A stretch of 64,000 bases of DNA from Tenrec ecaudatus (taxonomy: Eukaryota; Chordata; Mammalia; Afrosoricida; Tenrecidae), in assembly GCF_050624435.1 (NCBI RefSeq), contig NC_134540.1, positions 22,842,001 through 22,906,000 on the forward strand, given 5' to 3'. The notes below the pieces were generated by a model. That model had not been told where the DNA came from, searched no databases, and was given only the letters and a program-made list of their open reading frames with translations. Both the position numbers and the translations under genes were made by a program. This document shows, piece by piece, positions 34,320-45,511 of this stretch; position 1 is the first letter of the stretch; each line of letters begins with the position of its first letter.

Positions 34320-34560
34320 GATATGCATGATCTAGAGCCACCATTTTACTATTTGTCTCATGTACGTTTCCATTAACTTTCATTCTTTTATTCCTCCTGT
34401 TCTGCTTTCTTTTCATGCTTTTAAATTCCATTGTACTTTATTCATTTTAAGCCATATTTCTAGCTTTTTTAATGATTATAGACTACATCGTTAACTTTTC
34501 CCAATCTAATTAGAGTTAATATTGTACTACGATCCTGTAAAACATAGAAACCTCTTTGTT
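34320..34560. repeat. Probable old L1M fragment
   Basis: 'aattagagttaatattgtac' and 'ctgtaaaacatagaaacctc' resemble an L1M 3' region; AT-rich and diverged. Confidence 0.4.
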
Positions 34561-34567
34561 ATTGTTA

Positions 34568-35000
34568 GGAGCTCTCAAGAGTTGAGTTGGTTCTGAGTCA
34601 TAGTGACCCCATGCAGAACAGGACGGAACAGAACCAAACCCTGCCCGGTCCTGTGCCAACTTCACCATTGTTCTCTTGGAGCCCGTTGTTACAGCCACTG
34701 TGTCACTCCATCCTCCTTGAGGATCTTCCTCTTCTCGGCTGACCCTCTACTGTACCAAGCACGATGTCCTTTTGCAGAGATGGATTTCGCCTGGTAATAT
34801 GTCCAATGTACATGAGATAAAGTCTCACCAACCTGGCTGCTAAGGAGCATTTTGGATGCTATTTCTTCCAAAACAAATTTGTTTTTCTAGTACTTTCAAT
34901 ATTCTTCACCAACACCAGAATTCAAATAGCCATTCTTCCCTGGTGTTCCTCATTCATTGTCCATCTTTCACACATTCATTGTCCATCTCAATACATTCCT
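34568..35000 (-). repeat. BovB-like RTE LINE fragment
   Basis: 'gttgagttggttctgagtca', 'cgatgtccttttgcagagat', 'gctgctaaggagcattttgg', 'caacaccagaattcaaatag', 'cctcattcattgtcca'. It covers the same region as the copy at 14.6-15.1 kb and has no intact frame. Confidence 0.85.
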
Positions 35001-36147
35001 GTTGACAAGCCACAAAGAGTTATGCTGATGGCAGCCAGAGCCCTGGAGCTGGAGGAGCCACGTGGAAACCAATGCCTGCCCTGAGATGCTTCCACTGCCA
35101 CCGGATCCACATGACTTTTCACCCACTGGCCTGTGATCTTCCTGCATTTGGCATCATTGCATGTGCTGTGTGAGTTTAAAGAGGAATATATGGCCTGGTA
35201 TTGGATATACAGGGCAATATCAGACTTATAGACTTGATTTGGACTGGGCTGGGATGTTGTCCTAATATACAATTACTCTTGGATATAATATTCTTCTTAT
35301 ACATACATGAGTGCTTCTGGATCTGTTTCTCTAGTCAACTCAGTCTAACAGAACATGCACCCGCACCCAGGGCAACTGAAAATACCGCAGCTTGGGCCAG
35401 CCTCACCTGAGTGACATCCTGCTCTGCAAAGAGGGTTTGCACAACAGATTTGCCCAAAGCACTCCAGCCTTTGACTTATTCTCAGCTCTTCCCTGAACAC
35501 TCATTGTGGAGTCAAGCAAGCTGAAATCCTTGACAACCGGAAGAGTTGCTCATGCTATGGAGACGTTACGATGTTGGTCGAGTTCTGAGGGTGGTGAGTT
35601 TCTTTACTTTGAGATGGACTCCGTACTGAAGGCGGGGTGCTTTCACCAACGAGGGATTCTGGTCAAGCTATCAGCAGGCAAGGTTAGGTTACCTGCACAT
35701 CAAAAATTGTTAATAAGCCTTTCTCTAATCCTGCGGATCCCTTCTCCTTCACATAGCCCAGCATCTTGGATTCGTTGTTCACCATAGAGATTGAGCAAGT
35801 AGGGTGAAAATAATAAAATCCTGACAGGTACCTTTTCTGATGTTAAGTCATGAAGTCAGTATGCCCTCGCTCTGTCCAAACTGTTGCTTCGTAGTCTATG
35901 TACCGGTTCCAAATGAGCACGTGAAGTGTTCTGGAAACCTCGCAACCAGGTAAGAGCATTTAATCATTCTTTGATTTTTGTCAAATGTATTGCACCTATA
36001 TACGCTACAAACTCTATCAAACCATGTTATTATATTTGCATCAAGCTCACATACCTTTTAAGGAAATTACTAGGGACAAAAATAACCTTGGTAAAATATG
36101 TCTAATTACTTAAAGGAAAACACTTCCATAAAACAATTCTTAGTGTA
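35001..36147. other. Intergenic; one possible repeat end, no gene
   Basis: 35100-35352 ends 'tctctagtcaactcagtcta', a phrase I associate with an afrotherian repeat 3' end, family unknown. The remainder is unrecognised. Confidence 0.35.
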
Positions 36148-36352
36148 AGACATGACAACATAATAATTTATAAATTATCAAGAGTTTGGTGGGTTGGGAA
36201 AGGAGAGGAAAAATGAGGAGCTGATACCAACGGCTCAAATAGAAAGCAAATGTTTTGAGAATGACGATCGCAACAAATGTACAAATGTGCTTGACACAGT
36301 GAATGGATGTAGGGGTGTGATAAGAGTTGTACAAACCTCCAATAAAATGATT
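36148..36352 (+). repeat. L1-B 3' end (gatcgcaac variant)
   Basis: 'gacatgacaacataataatt', 'tataaattatcaagag', 'gagttgtacaaacctccaat', 'aaaatga' plus T-rich flank. Confidence 0.85.
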
Positions 36353-36544
36353 TTTTTTAATAATTAAAGATGATTCTTAGTATCTAGAATATCACAAAAA
36401 CCCATTTACTTCCTGGTCTCCCCAAGTCATGGGCACTATTCTTTTACATTTAAAGTTCAGTCCTTATGCTGAGCATCTACGACGCTATTCTAGGAGTCTC
36501 AATTCTACATTTGTTTTCATTTTTGGTCAAAACAGAGTTTCTGA

Positions 36545-37202
36545 GTGGTGCAGACAGTTAACACACTCACTGCTCACAAAAGAGCTGGAGGCACTTTGGA
36601 AGAAAGGCTTGGGAATCAACTTTCACAAGTTTACAAACAACAACCGCTCCCTATCACTGTGTCAATTCCAACTCATAGCAACCCTATATAGGGTCTCTCA
36701 GAGGTTGCACGTTGGCTGCGATCTGTGTGGTTGGCAGTTCAAAAGCACCAGCAGCTCCGGGGGAGAAAGACTGGGCTTTCTGTTCCCATAAACAGTTACA
36801 GTCTCAGAAACCCGCAGGAGTTCAGAGCCGGCCCTGATTCAATGGCAGTGAGAGTGAGTTTGTAAATCTTCACATGAGCAAATGGCCTCAACTTTTTCCC
36901 TTGGAGAGGCTGGTGGGTTGGCGTCACCAGGGTTACCCAACTCAATGTGATCATGTTGACTCCCATCCCCAAGCCTCTCACATAGGCACATAGCTACTCA
37001 GCAATTCACATAGTGACTCAGAGTGACACACTGAGCAAATCAAAGCAACTTAGAGCGATCCCAGATCGTTTCCGAGACTGTAAATTGTTACAGGAGCAGA
37101 CAACCAACCTCCTCGTTCTCCCACGGAGCAGCTGGTGGGTTTGAGACCCTGGCCCTGTATTTCGCAGCCCAATGCTTACCGACCGTGCCATCAGGGCTCC
37201 TT
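36545..37202. repeat. Cluster of at least four SINE pieces in both orientations
   Basis: A second-type SINE (+, about 36545-36640), an AfroSINE 3' end (-, about 36645-36700), an AfroSINE (+, 36700-36870, 'cagcagctccgggggagaaa'), and an AfroSINE (-, 37030-37202, ending 'gaccgtgccatcagggctcc'). Confidence 0.7.
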
Positions 37203-37754
37203 GAAAATTCTATGGAGCATCGTTCCACTTTGACGAGCAGGGAGCCGCAATGAGTGGAAACGAAGTCCATGGCAACCTCACCATCGGCCGTGATTTCATA
37301 ACGATTGCATTGTCAAGGCCGAGGAACTGAACACATCCTTCAACAAACCAATATCTCATCTTCCAGTGATCAACCTTGGAAGGTGGAAGGGAATCTTTGG
37401 AGTGCTATTCATCCTTTCTGTTTTATTTATAATAGCCTTCCCATTCGGTAGGCATGTTTAAGATGACCAAAAGAGCACTCAGCACATCTGTAGTTTATTT
37501 CCAAGTATTTAAAGGATAGGACTTTAATATCTCACTGTTTGGGAAGCAATAAATAAATAAATACTTCAATCAATTATACATGTACCCAATTAAAAACATT
37601 GGTTCATATTTATATAAAGGGTTAAATTCTCCACCACCTCCCACTAGTGCTGTGAAAAATGAGACAGAAAGGAGCTGTAAAGCTCACACGGATCATTTCA
37701 CTGAGGTTTCAGAGCTCCACAAGGTACCTGGAGCAGTGGAAATGCAAAGCAGTG
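37203..37754. other. Intergenic, no gene recognised
   Basis: No repeat or motif seen apart from a short AAAT run near 37550. Confidence 0.45.
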
Positions 37755-37912
37755 CAGCAAGTGAGCTCTTGGCAGCTACTCAAATCGTCAGTGGTTCAAA
37801 CCCACAAGCTTCTGTACAGGAGAAAGGTATGGCAGGCTGCCTCTGAAAGATTGCAGCCTTGAACCTAGTGTGTCTGATAGACTCACCACGAGTTAGAATC
37901 AACTTGTTTACC
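37755..37912 (+). repeat. AfroSINE
   Basis: 'ctcaaatcgtcagtggttca', 'cagcctt' region, 'ctcaccacgagttagaatca'. Confidence 0.75.
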
Positions 37913-37954
37913 AAGTGAAAGTAAATCTGGAACCCCAAAGCAATTAAAATTTGA

Positions 37955-39285
37955 AAACAAAAACCAAACTCACTGCCATTGAATCGATTTTGACTCATAG
38001 GTACCCTATAGAACAGGATAGAACTGGTGCTGTAAGCTTCTCAGACTGTAACTCTTTGTTTTCTTTGGATATCGTTTTATTAGGAGCTCATACAACTCTT
38101 ATCACAATCCACACATACATCAATTGTGTAAAGTACATTTGTACATTCATTGCCCTCATCATTCTCAAAACATTTGCTTTCTACCTAAGACCCTGGCATC
38201 AGCTCCTCATTTTTTCCCCTTCCTCCCTGCTCCCTCGACCCTCATGAACCCCTGATGATTTATAAATTATTATTTTGTCATAGCTTGCACTGTCCGACGT
38301 CTCTCTTCCCCCACTTTTCTGTTGTCCATCCCCCAGGAAGGAAGTTATGTGTAGATCCTTGTAATCATTTCCCTCTTTCCAACCCACCCTCCCTCTACCT
38401 TCCAGTATCGCCACTCACATCACTGGTCCTAAAGGGATCATCGCCCTGGATTCCCTGTGTTTCCAGTTCCTATCTGTACCAGTGTCCATCCTCTGGTCTA
38501 GCCAGATTTGTAAGGAAGAATTGGGATCATGATATTGGGAGGTGGCGGGGAGGAAGCATTTAGGAACTAGAGGAAAGTTGTATTTTTCATCGTTGCTGCA
38601 TCGCACCCTGACTGGCTCGTCTCCTCCCCAAGACCCTTCTGTAAGGGGATGTCCAGTGGCCTACAAATGGGATTTGGGTCTCCACTCTGCACTTCCCCAC
38701 CCCTCATTAACAATGATATGATTTTTTGTTTGGATGATGCCTGATACCTGATCCCTTCGACACCTCGTGATCCCACAGGCTGGTGTGTTTCTTCCATGTG
38801 GGCTTTGTTGCTTCTGAGCTAGATGGCTGCTTGTCTACCTTCAAGCTTTTAAGACCCCAGATGCTGTATCTTTTGATAGCTGGGAACCATCAGCTTTCTT
38901 CACCACATTTTCTTATTCACTCACTTTGTCTTCAGCAATTGTGTCGGGAAGGTGAGCATTATAGAATGTCAATTTAATAGAAGAAAGTATTTTTGAATTG
39001 AGGGAGTATTAGAGTGGAGGTCCAATGTCCTTCTGCTACCTTAATTTTAAACCTATAAATATATGCACATAGATCTATTTCCTCATCCTTATCTATAAAT
39101 ATATCTACATGCCTTTATTTAGACCTCTATAAATGCCCTTTGCCTGCTAGCTCTTTCCTCTATTTCCTTTTACTTTCCAGACTGTAACTCTTTAAAGGCG
39201 TAGAAAGCCCCATTTTTCCTTCAAGGTGGTTTCGAAATGCTGACTTTGTGGTTAGCAGCCCTGTGTAAAGCAAGTTATACTATTT
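37955..39285 (-). repeat. AfroSINE split by an L1-B insertion
   Basis: SINE parts are 37955-38057 ('aaaccaaactcactgccatt') and 39178-39285 ('aggcgtagaaagccccattt'). They rejoin at the duplicated cagactgtaactcttt (38042-38057 and 39178-39193). Confidence 0.88.
38058..39177 (-). repeat. L1-B 3' copy, 1,120 bp, single-module form
   Basis: Complete from the tail ('cgttttattaggagctcata') to the recurrent head boundary ('ctctttcctctatttccttt' then 'tactttc'). It is exactly bounded by a 16-bp target-site duplication. Confidence 0.93.
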
Positions 39286-40404
39286 TCAACAAAGCTTACA
39301 TTTACAAAGCCTTTTGCCTTTGAGAGAAAAGTATTATGGTAGTTTTGTGTCATTTTCGTATGCAAGAGGAGAAGGTGAGAAAAAATATTTCATGGAAAAT
39401 TTTTAAGTGCTAATATTTTGGCAAAGACACAGATGAGTCCGAGAGGTTGATGCATTCAAACCAGTATTCTAAGGTTAATAATAGATGAGCCTCCCCCAAC
39501 CCAGACCCTACACTCCTACATCCCTAGAAAATGAACTAAAGATAGGTCAAATAGATTACCCAATAATCTAGCACATTAATGATCATGGCTTAATTTTTAT
39601 GGAAGTTTCAGATCTTTATTTTAAACCTTAGTGTCAAAGAATGCTTTAAATTAAAAAAATAATTTAAAAATACACTTTCACATGCTTTTCTTCTGTAGAA
39701 CAAAGGTCCACATCCTTTCAGAAGCACCGAAAATGAGCAGTACTTATTACTGTGCTTTAATTTCAGCGTCTCTGCAGCAGATAGTCAAACAAGATACTAA
39801 TTTACTTCACAGAGGTATGGCTGTGATTAATCATTGAATATTTTCACAGGACTGTGATGTTGTGGGGACAGTTTGCCATATAATTACGGAGGACATTATG
39901 TTTTTTTCTTGTTTTAGGGTCAAAGAGGAATGAAGATCACAATCTTTTAATCTTTGTTTCTTTTAGGCATATAAGAGATTGATGTACTTAGCAAGCTATT
40001 TAAGTCCAAAGGATGCTCAAAGTGTAAGGAGCCTGGTACATTCATTACTCAGCAGATCCGTATTGTCAAAAGTAGTTTTGCAACTTTATAAGATACAAAC
40101 CTGAAAATTCTCTTATTCGGAATGCCAAACATCTCCTACTAGAACACATCAACAATAGCTTTTTTAAAGTTTCTCATAGGAATTCTTGACCCATGTTTAT
40201 ATGTTAGTCAGATTTAGATCACCCTGATTTTCTTAGTCTCACATTTCTTGAACGTTCTTCAGGATTTTTACAGGTTTCCTTATTTATTCAATACATATTT
40301 AGTGAGCGGGTACAGTGGACCAGGTCCAGTACAGACTATCAAGAAGCGTATAGACATTCGCTGACTTTTTTCAAAATAACAGCACTGCCTTGTATATTCA
40401 TTTT
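39286..40404. other. Intergenic, repeat-free AT-rich block
   Basis: About 1.1 kb without any recognised repeat, between dense repeats. Open frames are negligible. A candidate conserved non-coding element on that basis only. Confidence 0.4.
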
Positions 40405-40590
40405 TCCTAAATCATCCCAATCCCCCGCCATCCAATCAGTTCTGACTTGTAGCACCCCTGGGAGGGGTCCAGAGACGACATCTCTCAGGAGCAGAGAGCC
40501 TCCTCTTTCTCCTTGGTGTGTTCGGACTGCTCACATTGTGGTTACATCCAAATTCGGATCTAAATGCTGCTGGCTTACAACCACACTGTA
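40405..40590 (-). repeat. AfroSINE
   Basis: 'ccgccatccaatcagttctg', 'caggagcagagagcctcctc', 'ttcggactgctcacattgtg'. Confidence 0.75.
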
Positions 40591-40611
40591 TAATCATCTC
40601 CAAGAAGCACC

Positions 40612-40835
40612 ATCACTAACCCAAAAAAACTCCCTGCCACTGAGTGGCTGACGAAATAGAACAGGGCACAGCTGCCCCCCCCCCCCCCGCCCGAGTTTCT
40701 AAGACTGTGACTCCTTGCTGGAATAGAGAAGCCCCTGTCTCTCTGCCAGGGAACCTCTGAGGTTTTGACCTGCGGACGAGACGACTTGGCTTTTAGCAGC
40801 AGTGACCCAGAGCCACTGCGCCAATTAGTCCTAAC
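40612..40835 (-). repeat. AfroSINE with a long C run
   Basis: 'aactccctgccactgagtgg', a run of C at 40675-40688, 'gactgtgactccttgctgga', ending 'agccactgcgcc'. Same orientation as its neighbour at 40405. Confidence 0.75.
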
Positions 40836-41199
40836 TCCTTCCTACAGCTTGCACTTCCTTGCGCATGTGAGTGTGTATGTTCGTTCTTTTGGCGTTGCGT
40901 TTGTTTTGGGGGGGTACCACCTGCTGGCCTTTCCATGAGAAAAAGAGCCTGTCCTCACATCAACCGTCCAAAAGGGGGGTGAAAGGAGAGATTCAAGGCA
41001 ACCATCTAAAAAGGTTCAGCAGTTCCTAAACACATCACAGAAGACACAACTCACTCTTTCTGATGAGCCTCTCCTCCTTCTCCTCACCTCCACCTTCTCC
41101 CGCTTATTCTTACAGAGTGTTACAAGTTAAATGGATCTCAGCCTTTTTTATGAAAAGTAGCAGTTGCCACCTCCTTCCCTCTGCCATCCCCTCCCCCCC

Positions 41200-41405
41200 T
41201 AGACCGACACCAAGAAGCAAACAAGCAAGCCCACCGCCTGGGACCCAGCATGACCCTGTAGGGCAGAGGGAATGCCCTCTAGGGCTTCCATGGCGGTGCG
41301 GTTTTACAGGAGCCAACTGAGACACGTGTGCCCCCCAAGACTGGACAGTGCGACCCAACCGCGAGTCCGTCCGGTAAGAGCCGCTGGTTGCGCTCTGAGG
41401 CACTA
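41200..41405 (-). repeat. Diverged AfroSINE
   Basis: 'gcatgaccctgtagggcaga' and 'gcggttttacaggagcc' mark the reverse SINE body; the head is degenerate. Confidence 0.5.
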
Positions 41406-41644
41406 ACTCCACAGTCAACTTTCATTTGTTCATGGCGTTTCCTTCCCTAGGTCTCCTCAGCAGGTTCCCTGTCTGCTTCTTTAGTTTTCAGATGTATGCA
41501 TTTGTCTTGAACTCTCAATGCAGAGATTACAAATTTAGCTCGCTCCCTGATCACGCCTACTACGTTTATACATACGTGTTCTTTTTATTGTCCCATAGTG
41601 GGGACATTTATTTTAGGCTTTGCTAGCCACCTGCAGTTTTCTTT

Positions 41645-42037
41645 CTTTTTTTTAAATCGTTTCACTGGGGGCTCATACAGCTCTTATCACGATCCATACA
41701 CCATCCATTGTGTCAAGCACATTTCTACATTTGTTGCCATCATCATTCTCAAAGCATTTGCTTTCTACTTGAGCCCTTGGTATCAGCTCCTCATTTTCCT
41801 CTCCTTCCCCAACCCCCGCCTTCATGAACCCTTGATAAGTTATAAATTATTATTACTTTGTCATGTCCTGTACTGTCCGATGTCTCCCTTCACCCACTTT
41901 TCTGTTGTCCATACCCTAGGGAGGAGGTTAAATGTAGATCCTTGTAATCGATTCCCCCTTTCCACCCCACCCTTCCTCCACCCTCCCGGCATTGCCACTC
42001 TCACCACTGGTCCTGAGAGGTTCATCTGTCCTGGAGT
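41645..42037 (-). repeat. L1-B 3' end
   Basis: 'cactgggggctcatacagct', 'agttataaattattattact', 'ggttcatctgtcctggagtc'. Similar T/C-rich 'tctttctttctttttt' stretches flank it (about 41637 and 42041) and may be the target-site duplication. Confidence 0.88.
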
Positions 42038-42055
42038 CCCTCTTTCTTTCTTTTT

Positions 42056-42620
42056 TGGCAAAGCACATATTTTACTACAATGTCATCACCCAAGCATATC
42101 ATGTTGGCCTGTTCTTCTTGCCTTTGAATAAGGCCCAAAGGGACACATGGGCTCCTTTGACAGCAGACTGTAGGAGTGTCACCAACAGCATGACCTTGAG
42201 ACCCAACCCAGCAGCCAGGGTGCTCCCTGGGTTTCCTCAGTCAGATGTGAGCCCCATTTCCTTGGACACAGAGGCTGCCTTTTCTTATTGTTCAGCATCA
42301 GTCGGACTCTCGACACTTCCTAGGGGGGTGTCCACCATTAGGGTGGTGTCCACCATTAGGGGCTGTCCACCTTTAGTTTGGCATCCACCCCCACTTTTGG
42401 GGGGTAGTGCCTCCAAAAGAATTGGCTTTCAGCACTGTGCCCACATGGGCTGTTTGGTGCGATTGACCCTACCATTTGGGATCCGGCCAGCAGCAATGGA
42501 ACGTCCTGGCAGTAGGAAACTCTCCACACTTGTCCATATTGGCTTTTGCTGCCCACATAGAGTTGTTGTTTTTTTCTCACATTCTCGATCTGTTTTTCTT
42601 TTTCTCTCAACTCTTTAAAA
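42056..42620 (-). pseudogene. Possible processed pseudogene of unknown parent
   Basis: On minus, an A-rich end (42041-42056) would serve as the poly(A). The 5' part has an 84-codon frame that begins with a charged stretch (MREKEKQIENVRKKQQ). A second minus frame, broken by stops, runs on toward 42100. A near-exact 15-17 bp repeat ('gtgtccaccattaggg') occurs twice near 42330. I cannot name a parent protein; it may equally be unrecognised repeat. Confidence 0.25.
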
Positions 42621-42992
42621 AATGTGCACCTTCTACTTAGCTCATGGGTAGGAGGGTGCGGAAAACGAATTAGGTCATAGGTTTGATTTGGAATAAGGGC
42701 TGTATTCTGCAGATTCCTGGTCTTATCGCCTCAAAGGAATTCCTACACATCAGATATGCTATCAGTTTCTGGATCCTGGGGGAGAATGCCCCAAGGATCC
42801 TAACTTGGTCCAATCTGGATGGTTGTCCTTTACACCTGGTCCAGAGCTATCCAACTTGGATCTTCTTTCTCCACCCACCTCACCCCCGTTCCAAGGCATT
42901 CCCTTCACCTCCATCTGTGCTGGATCCGAAGGAGCCCCTGCGCTTCTCTTACTCGGTTTACCTCTTTGTTTGTGGTCCCAGGCAGCCTTTAA
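42621..42992. other. Intergenic, no gene recognised
   Basis: Two overlapping plus frames (115 and 69 codons, 42683-43030) are not supported. The longer one reads into the SPIN element. Confidence 0.45.
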
Positions 42993-43223
42993 CAGCGGTT
43001 CTCAACCTTCCTAAGGCCATGACCCTTTAATACAGTTCCTCATATTGTGGTGACTCCCCAACCATAAAAATGTCTTCTCTCTTTTTTTTTTTCCGCTCTC
43101 CATAAAAATGTTTTCGTTGCTACTTCATAACTATAATTTTGCTGCTGTTATGAATCAGGTGACCCCTGTGAAAGGGTCGTTCGACCCCCAAAGGCGTCTC
43201 GACCCACAGGTTGAAAACCGCTG
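42993..43223 (+). mobile_element. SPIN-type hAT non-autonomous transposon (MITE)
   Basis: 231 bp with 16-bp terminal inverted repeats: CAGCGGTTCTCAACCT at the left and the complement of CAGCGGTTTTCAACCT at the right, one mismatch. Subterminal blocks match what I know of SPIN: 'aggccatgaccctttaatac', 'gaaagggtcgttcgaccccc', 'gctacttcataactataatt', 'gctgttatgaatc'. No transposase. The 8-bp target duplication is not clear (gcctttaa left, ctttagta right). Confidence 0.88.
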
Positions 43224-43229
43224 CTTTAG

Positions 43230-43900
43230 TACCTTCTTGAGAGATTAAAAAGGTGAACTTTCTTGAGAACTCACAAAATATCTTTCTTCACACTCGATCG
43301 ATAGTGAGACAAGTTATAAAATTCCAGATAAAAAATCCTTCAGAATTCTAGCAGCATCTCCCTACTGTCTTCCAGAGGCCTGTGCTGCCGGTGAAGTCTG
43401 AGCCCGTTTCCTTTCAGTGTGACTTTCACGCTCTCTCTCCGACCCTGTTTCTTGGGGATTTCTTCTTGAACGGAGGACTTCGGATTTCACCCTGATGTGG
43501 GTGTGCTTTACACTGATGTGGAGGGGCTCTCACAAGGTTTTAAAACCCTGAGAGTCGTGCCCTGTAGCTGTAAGATCTGTCTTAAAATCCCTCCTCCTCT
43601 GTATTTTCTATCCTCGTTCGGAAACTTTCTAGGACTGGAAGTCTAATTTATTTTCCCTTGCACATATTTCCTTTTTGTTCTACTCTTGTGTCTTTCATCC
43701 GTGCTATGGAAATTAAATTGTTTTTATTCTCCAGCTATTCTTTAAAGGACCCTGGATTTCTTCACATGACCATATTGCCCCAATCTGTCTGTCTGCAGCT
43801 ATTCGGAATACTTTCTTTCTATTTCACCATGCCAACCACCTTCTGTAGTCATCTTTTCCTCCAAGTTGTTCTTTTTCTTCTTTGAACTCTATCTTTGAGA
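43230..43900. repeat. Old L1M-type LINE fragment
   Basis: 'aaaatatctttcttcacact', 'ttcagaattctagcagcatc', 'ccctactgtcttccagaggc' and 'caccctgatgtgggtgtgct' resemble a widespread old mammalian L1 3' region; diverged. Confidence 0.5.
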
Positions 43901-44184
43901 AATCTGGGAAACCTCGGTCCTCCGTCCCTATTTCTGAAGAATTCACTGAGCAGCTTACCAGAACTTCTGAGCATGCGTGCGGGCCCACTGTGTATGGGTT
44001 TCTCTGACTGGGCCGTATCATTAGAAACATTCCAGTGTTCCAGCTCTTTCTCTGGGGCAAGCACATTCTGAGAAGTGGATTTCAGTCTCTTGTCTGGCGG
44101 GTGCAGGCCATCCACCTCGAGGATTCTGAGAACCAAAATTTTATGAGCAAATCGGTTCCCCTTGTGCTTCCTCTGACTGAGGAC

Positions 44185-44252
44185 TACCCCCCAGGACAGA
44201 GCAGACCTGCCCCGTGGATTCCCAGGACTGTCATCTTTACAGGAGCTCTGCT
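44185..44252 (-). repeat. AfroSINE fragment
   Basis: 'aggactgtcatctttacagg' is the reverse middle part of the SINE. Confidence 0.5.
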
Positions 44253-44432
44253 GCCGCGGTCGATTGCTGGCTGAACGCTCAGCAGTGGGAATCCACCAGC
44301 AGCTCCAAGGAGACACTATGAGGATGTTTGTTCCCATAGAGTTCTCGCCTTGGAAACCTGCTAAGATGTTTTATTCTGTCCTGGAGATTTGCCGTGAGTC
44401 TGAATTGGACTCAATGGCAGTAAATAGTGTAG
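44253..44432 (+). repeat. AfroSINE
   Basis: 'gggaatccaccagcagctcc', 'gaggatgtttgttcccatag', 'tgagtctgaattggactcaa', 'tggcagta'. Confidence 0.78.
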
Positions 44433-44721
44433 TCTTCATGGATAGATGACCACTTCTTTCTTCCTCAAGTGACTGCTTGGTTCACGCTGTCTTTCTGCCT
44501 AGCTGCCAGTGGCTGCCCATGGCACCATGAAGCAAGGGAAAAAGAGGTGACAGGCTCGACAGTCAATGCACACTTCCACCTCATTTCTCTTCTTTTTTAA
44601 TGTGTATATAATTTATTTATTTACCATGGTACAAAAATCAAGACAACTCTATGGCTGTTAATTATTGCTACCTATTTCTAAACGAGGCTTTTAGCATGGT
44701 TGCCTTAAAAGGCAATATTTA

Positions 44722-44843
44722 AAAAATCATTTTATTGGGGGCTCGTACAACTCTTATCACAATCCATCCATCCATTGTGTCAAGCACATTTGTACATTTG
44801 TTGCCATCATCGTTCTCAAAGCATTTATTTTCTATATGACATT
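44722..44843 (-). repeat. L1-B extreme 3' end
   Basis: 'cattttattgggggctcgta', 'caactcttatcacaatccat', 'catcgttctcaaagcattta'. Confidence 0.9.
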
Positions 44844-44959
44844 CCTACCCTCAGCTGGGCCTGCTTCCATTCGTTTATAGACCGTTGCGGGGTGGGGCAC
44901 ATTAAAGCCTCTCTTTTTACTGGAGTGGTCACTAGCTGATTTTTCTCTATTCACAGGGA

Positions 44960-45162
44960 CAAGAGACGCTTGGGCTTTAGTTGCTTACAAGTTGGGCTAC
45001 TGACCACAAGATCAGCAGCTTGGAAGCAACACCTGGAGAAAGACAAAGCTTTCTGCTCCCATGAAGTCTACAGTCTCAGAAACCCACAGGGGCCCTTCCC
45101 TGTGCCATGAGATTCATGGGTTGGAATCGCACCATGGCAGTGAATTTGATTGGTTGGTTTAG
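44960..45162 (+). repeat. AfroSINE
   Basis: 'ggctactgaccacaagatca', 'ctcccatgaagtctacagtc', 'gggttggaatcgcaccatgg'. Confidence 0.85.
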
Positions 45163-45231
45163 ACCAACTCTCAAATATCTGATCTTAGCTCCAATTCCAG
45201 GACAGGTGGCGCCCCATCCCTGAGACCTTTG

Positions 45232-45452
45232 GGGATGTTGCAGGGGGCACATTGTGCTACATAGCCGGCTGCTAAACAAAAGGTCAGCGTTTTGAACCCA
45301 CCAACTACGGCAAGGACAAGAGATGGAGCTTTTTGCTCTCATGAAGATTTACAGCTTTGGAAACCCGTCAAGGTCGCGCTGTCTTCTAAGGTTACTATGA
45401 GTTGAGGTCAACTCAATCGCAGAGAGTTTGGGCTGATTTTGGTTTTGTTTCT
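45232..45452 (+). repeat. AfroSINE, near full length
   Basis: 'gctgctaaacaaaaggtcag', 'atgaagatttacagctttgg', 'ggttactatgagttgaggtc', 'aactcaatcgcagagagttt'. Confidence 0.88.
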
Positions 45453-45511
45453 GAGGTCAGTTCTTGACTTGAAGCTTCCTAATTCGGTGATCACTCTTAG
45501 GTTTTCTCCTA

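Noticed and set aside
41992-42618. 208-codon plus-strand open frame
   Set aside because: It begins inside an L1-B fragment and crosses its boundary into unrelated sequence. Composition is low-complexity and no domain is visible.
42993-43223. Ordinary old mammalian MER/Charlie element
   Set aside because: The terminal repeats and subterminal blocks match SPIN closely, and divergence looks too low for an ancient Charlie copy.
43849-44337. 162-codon minus-strand open frame
   Set aside because: It overlaps SINE pieces and an old L1 fragment; no recognisable domain.
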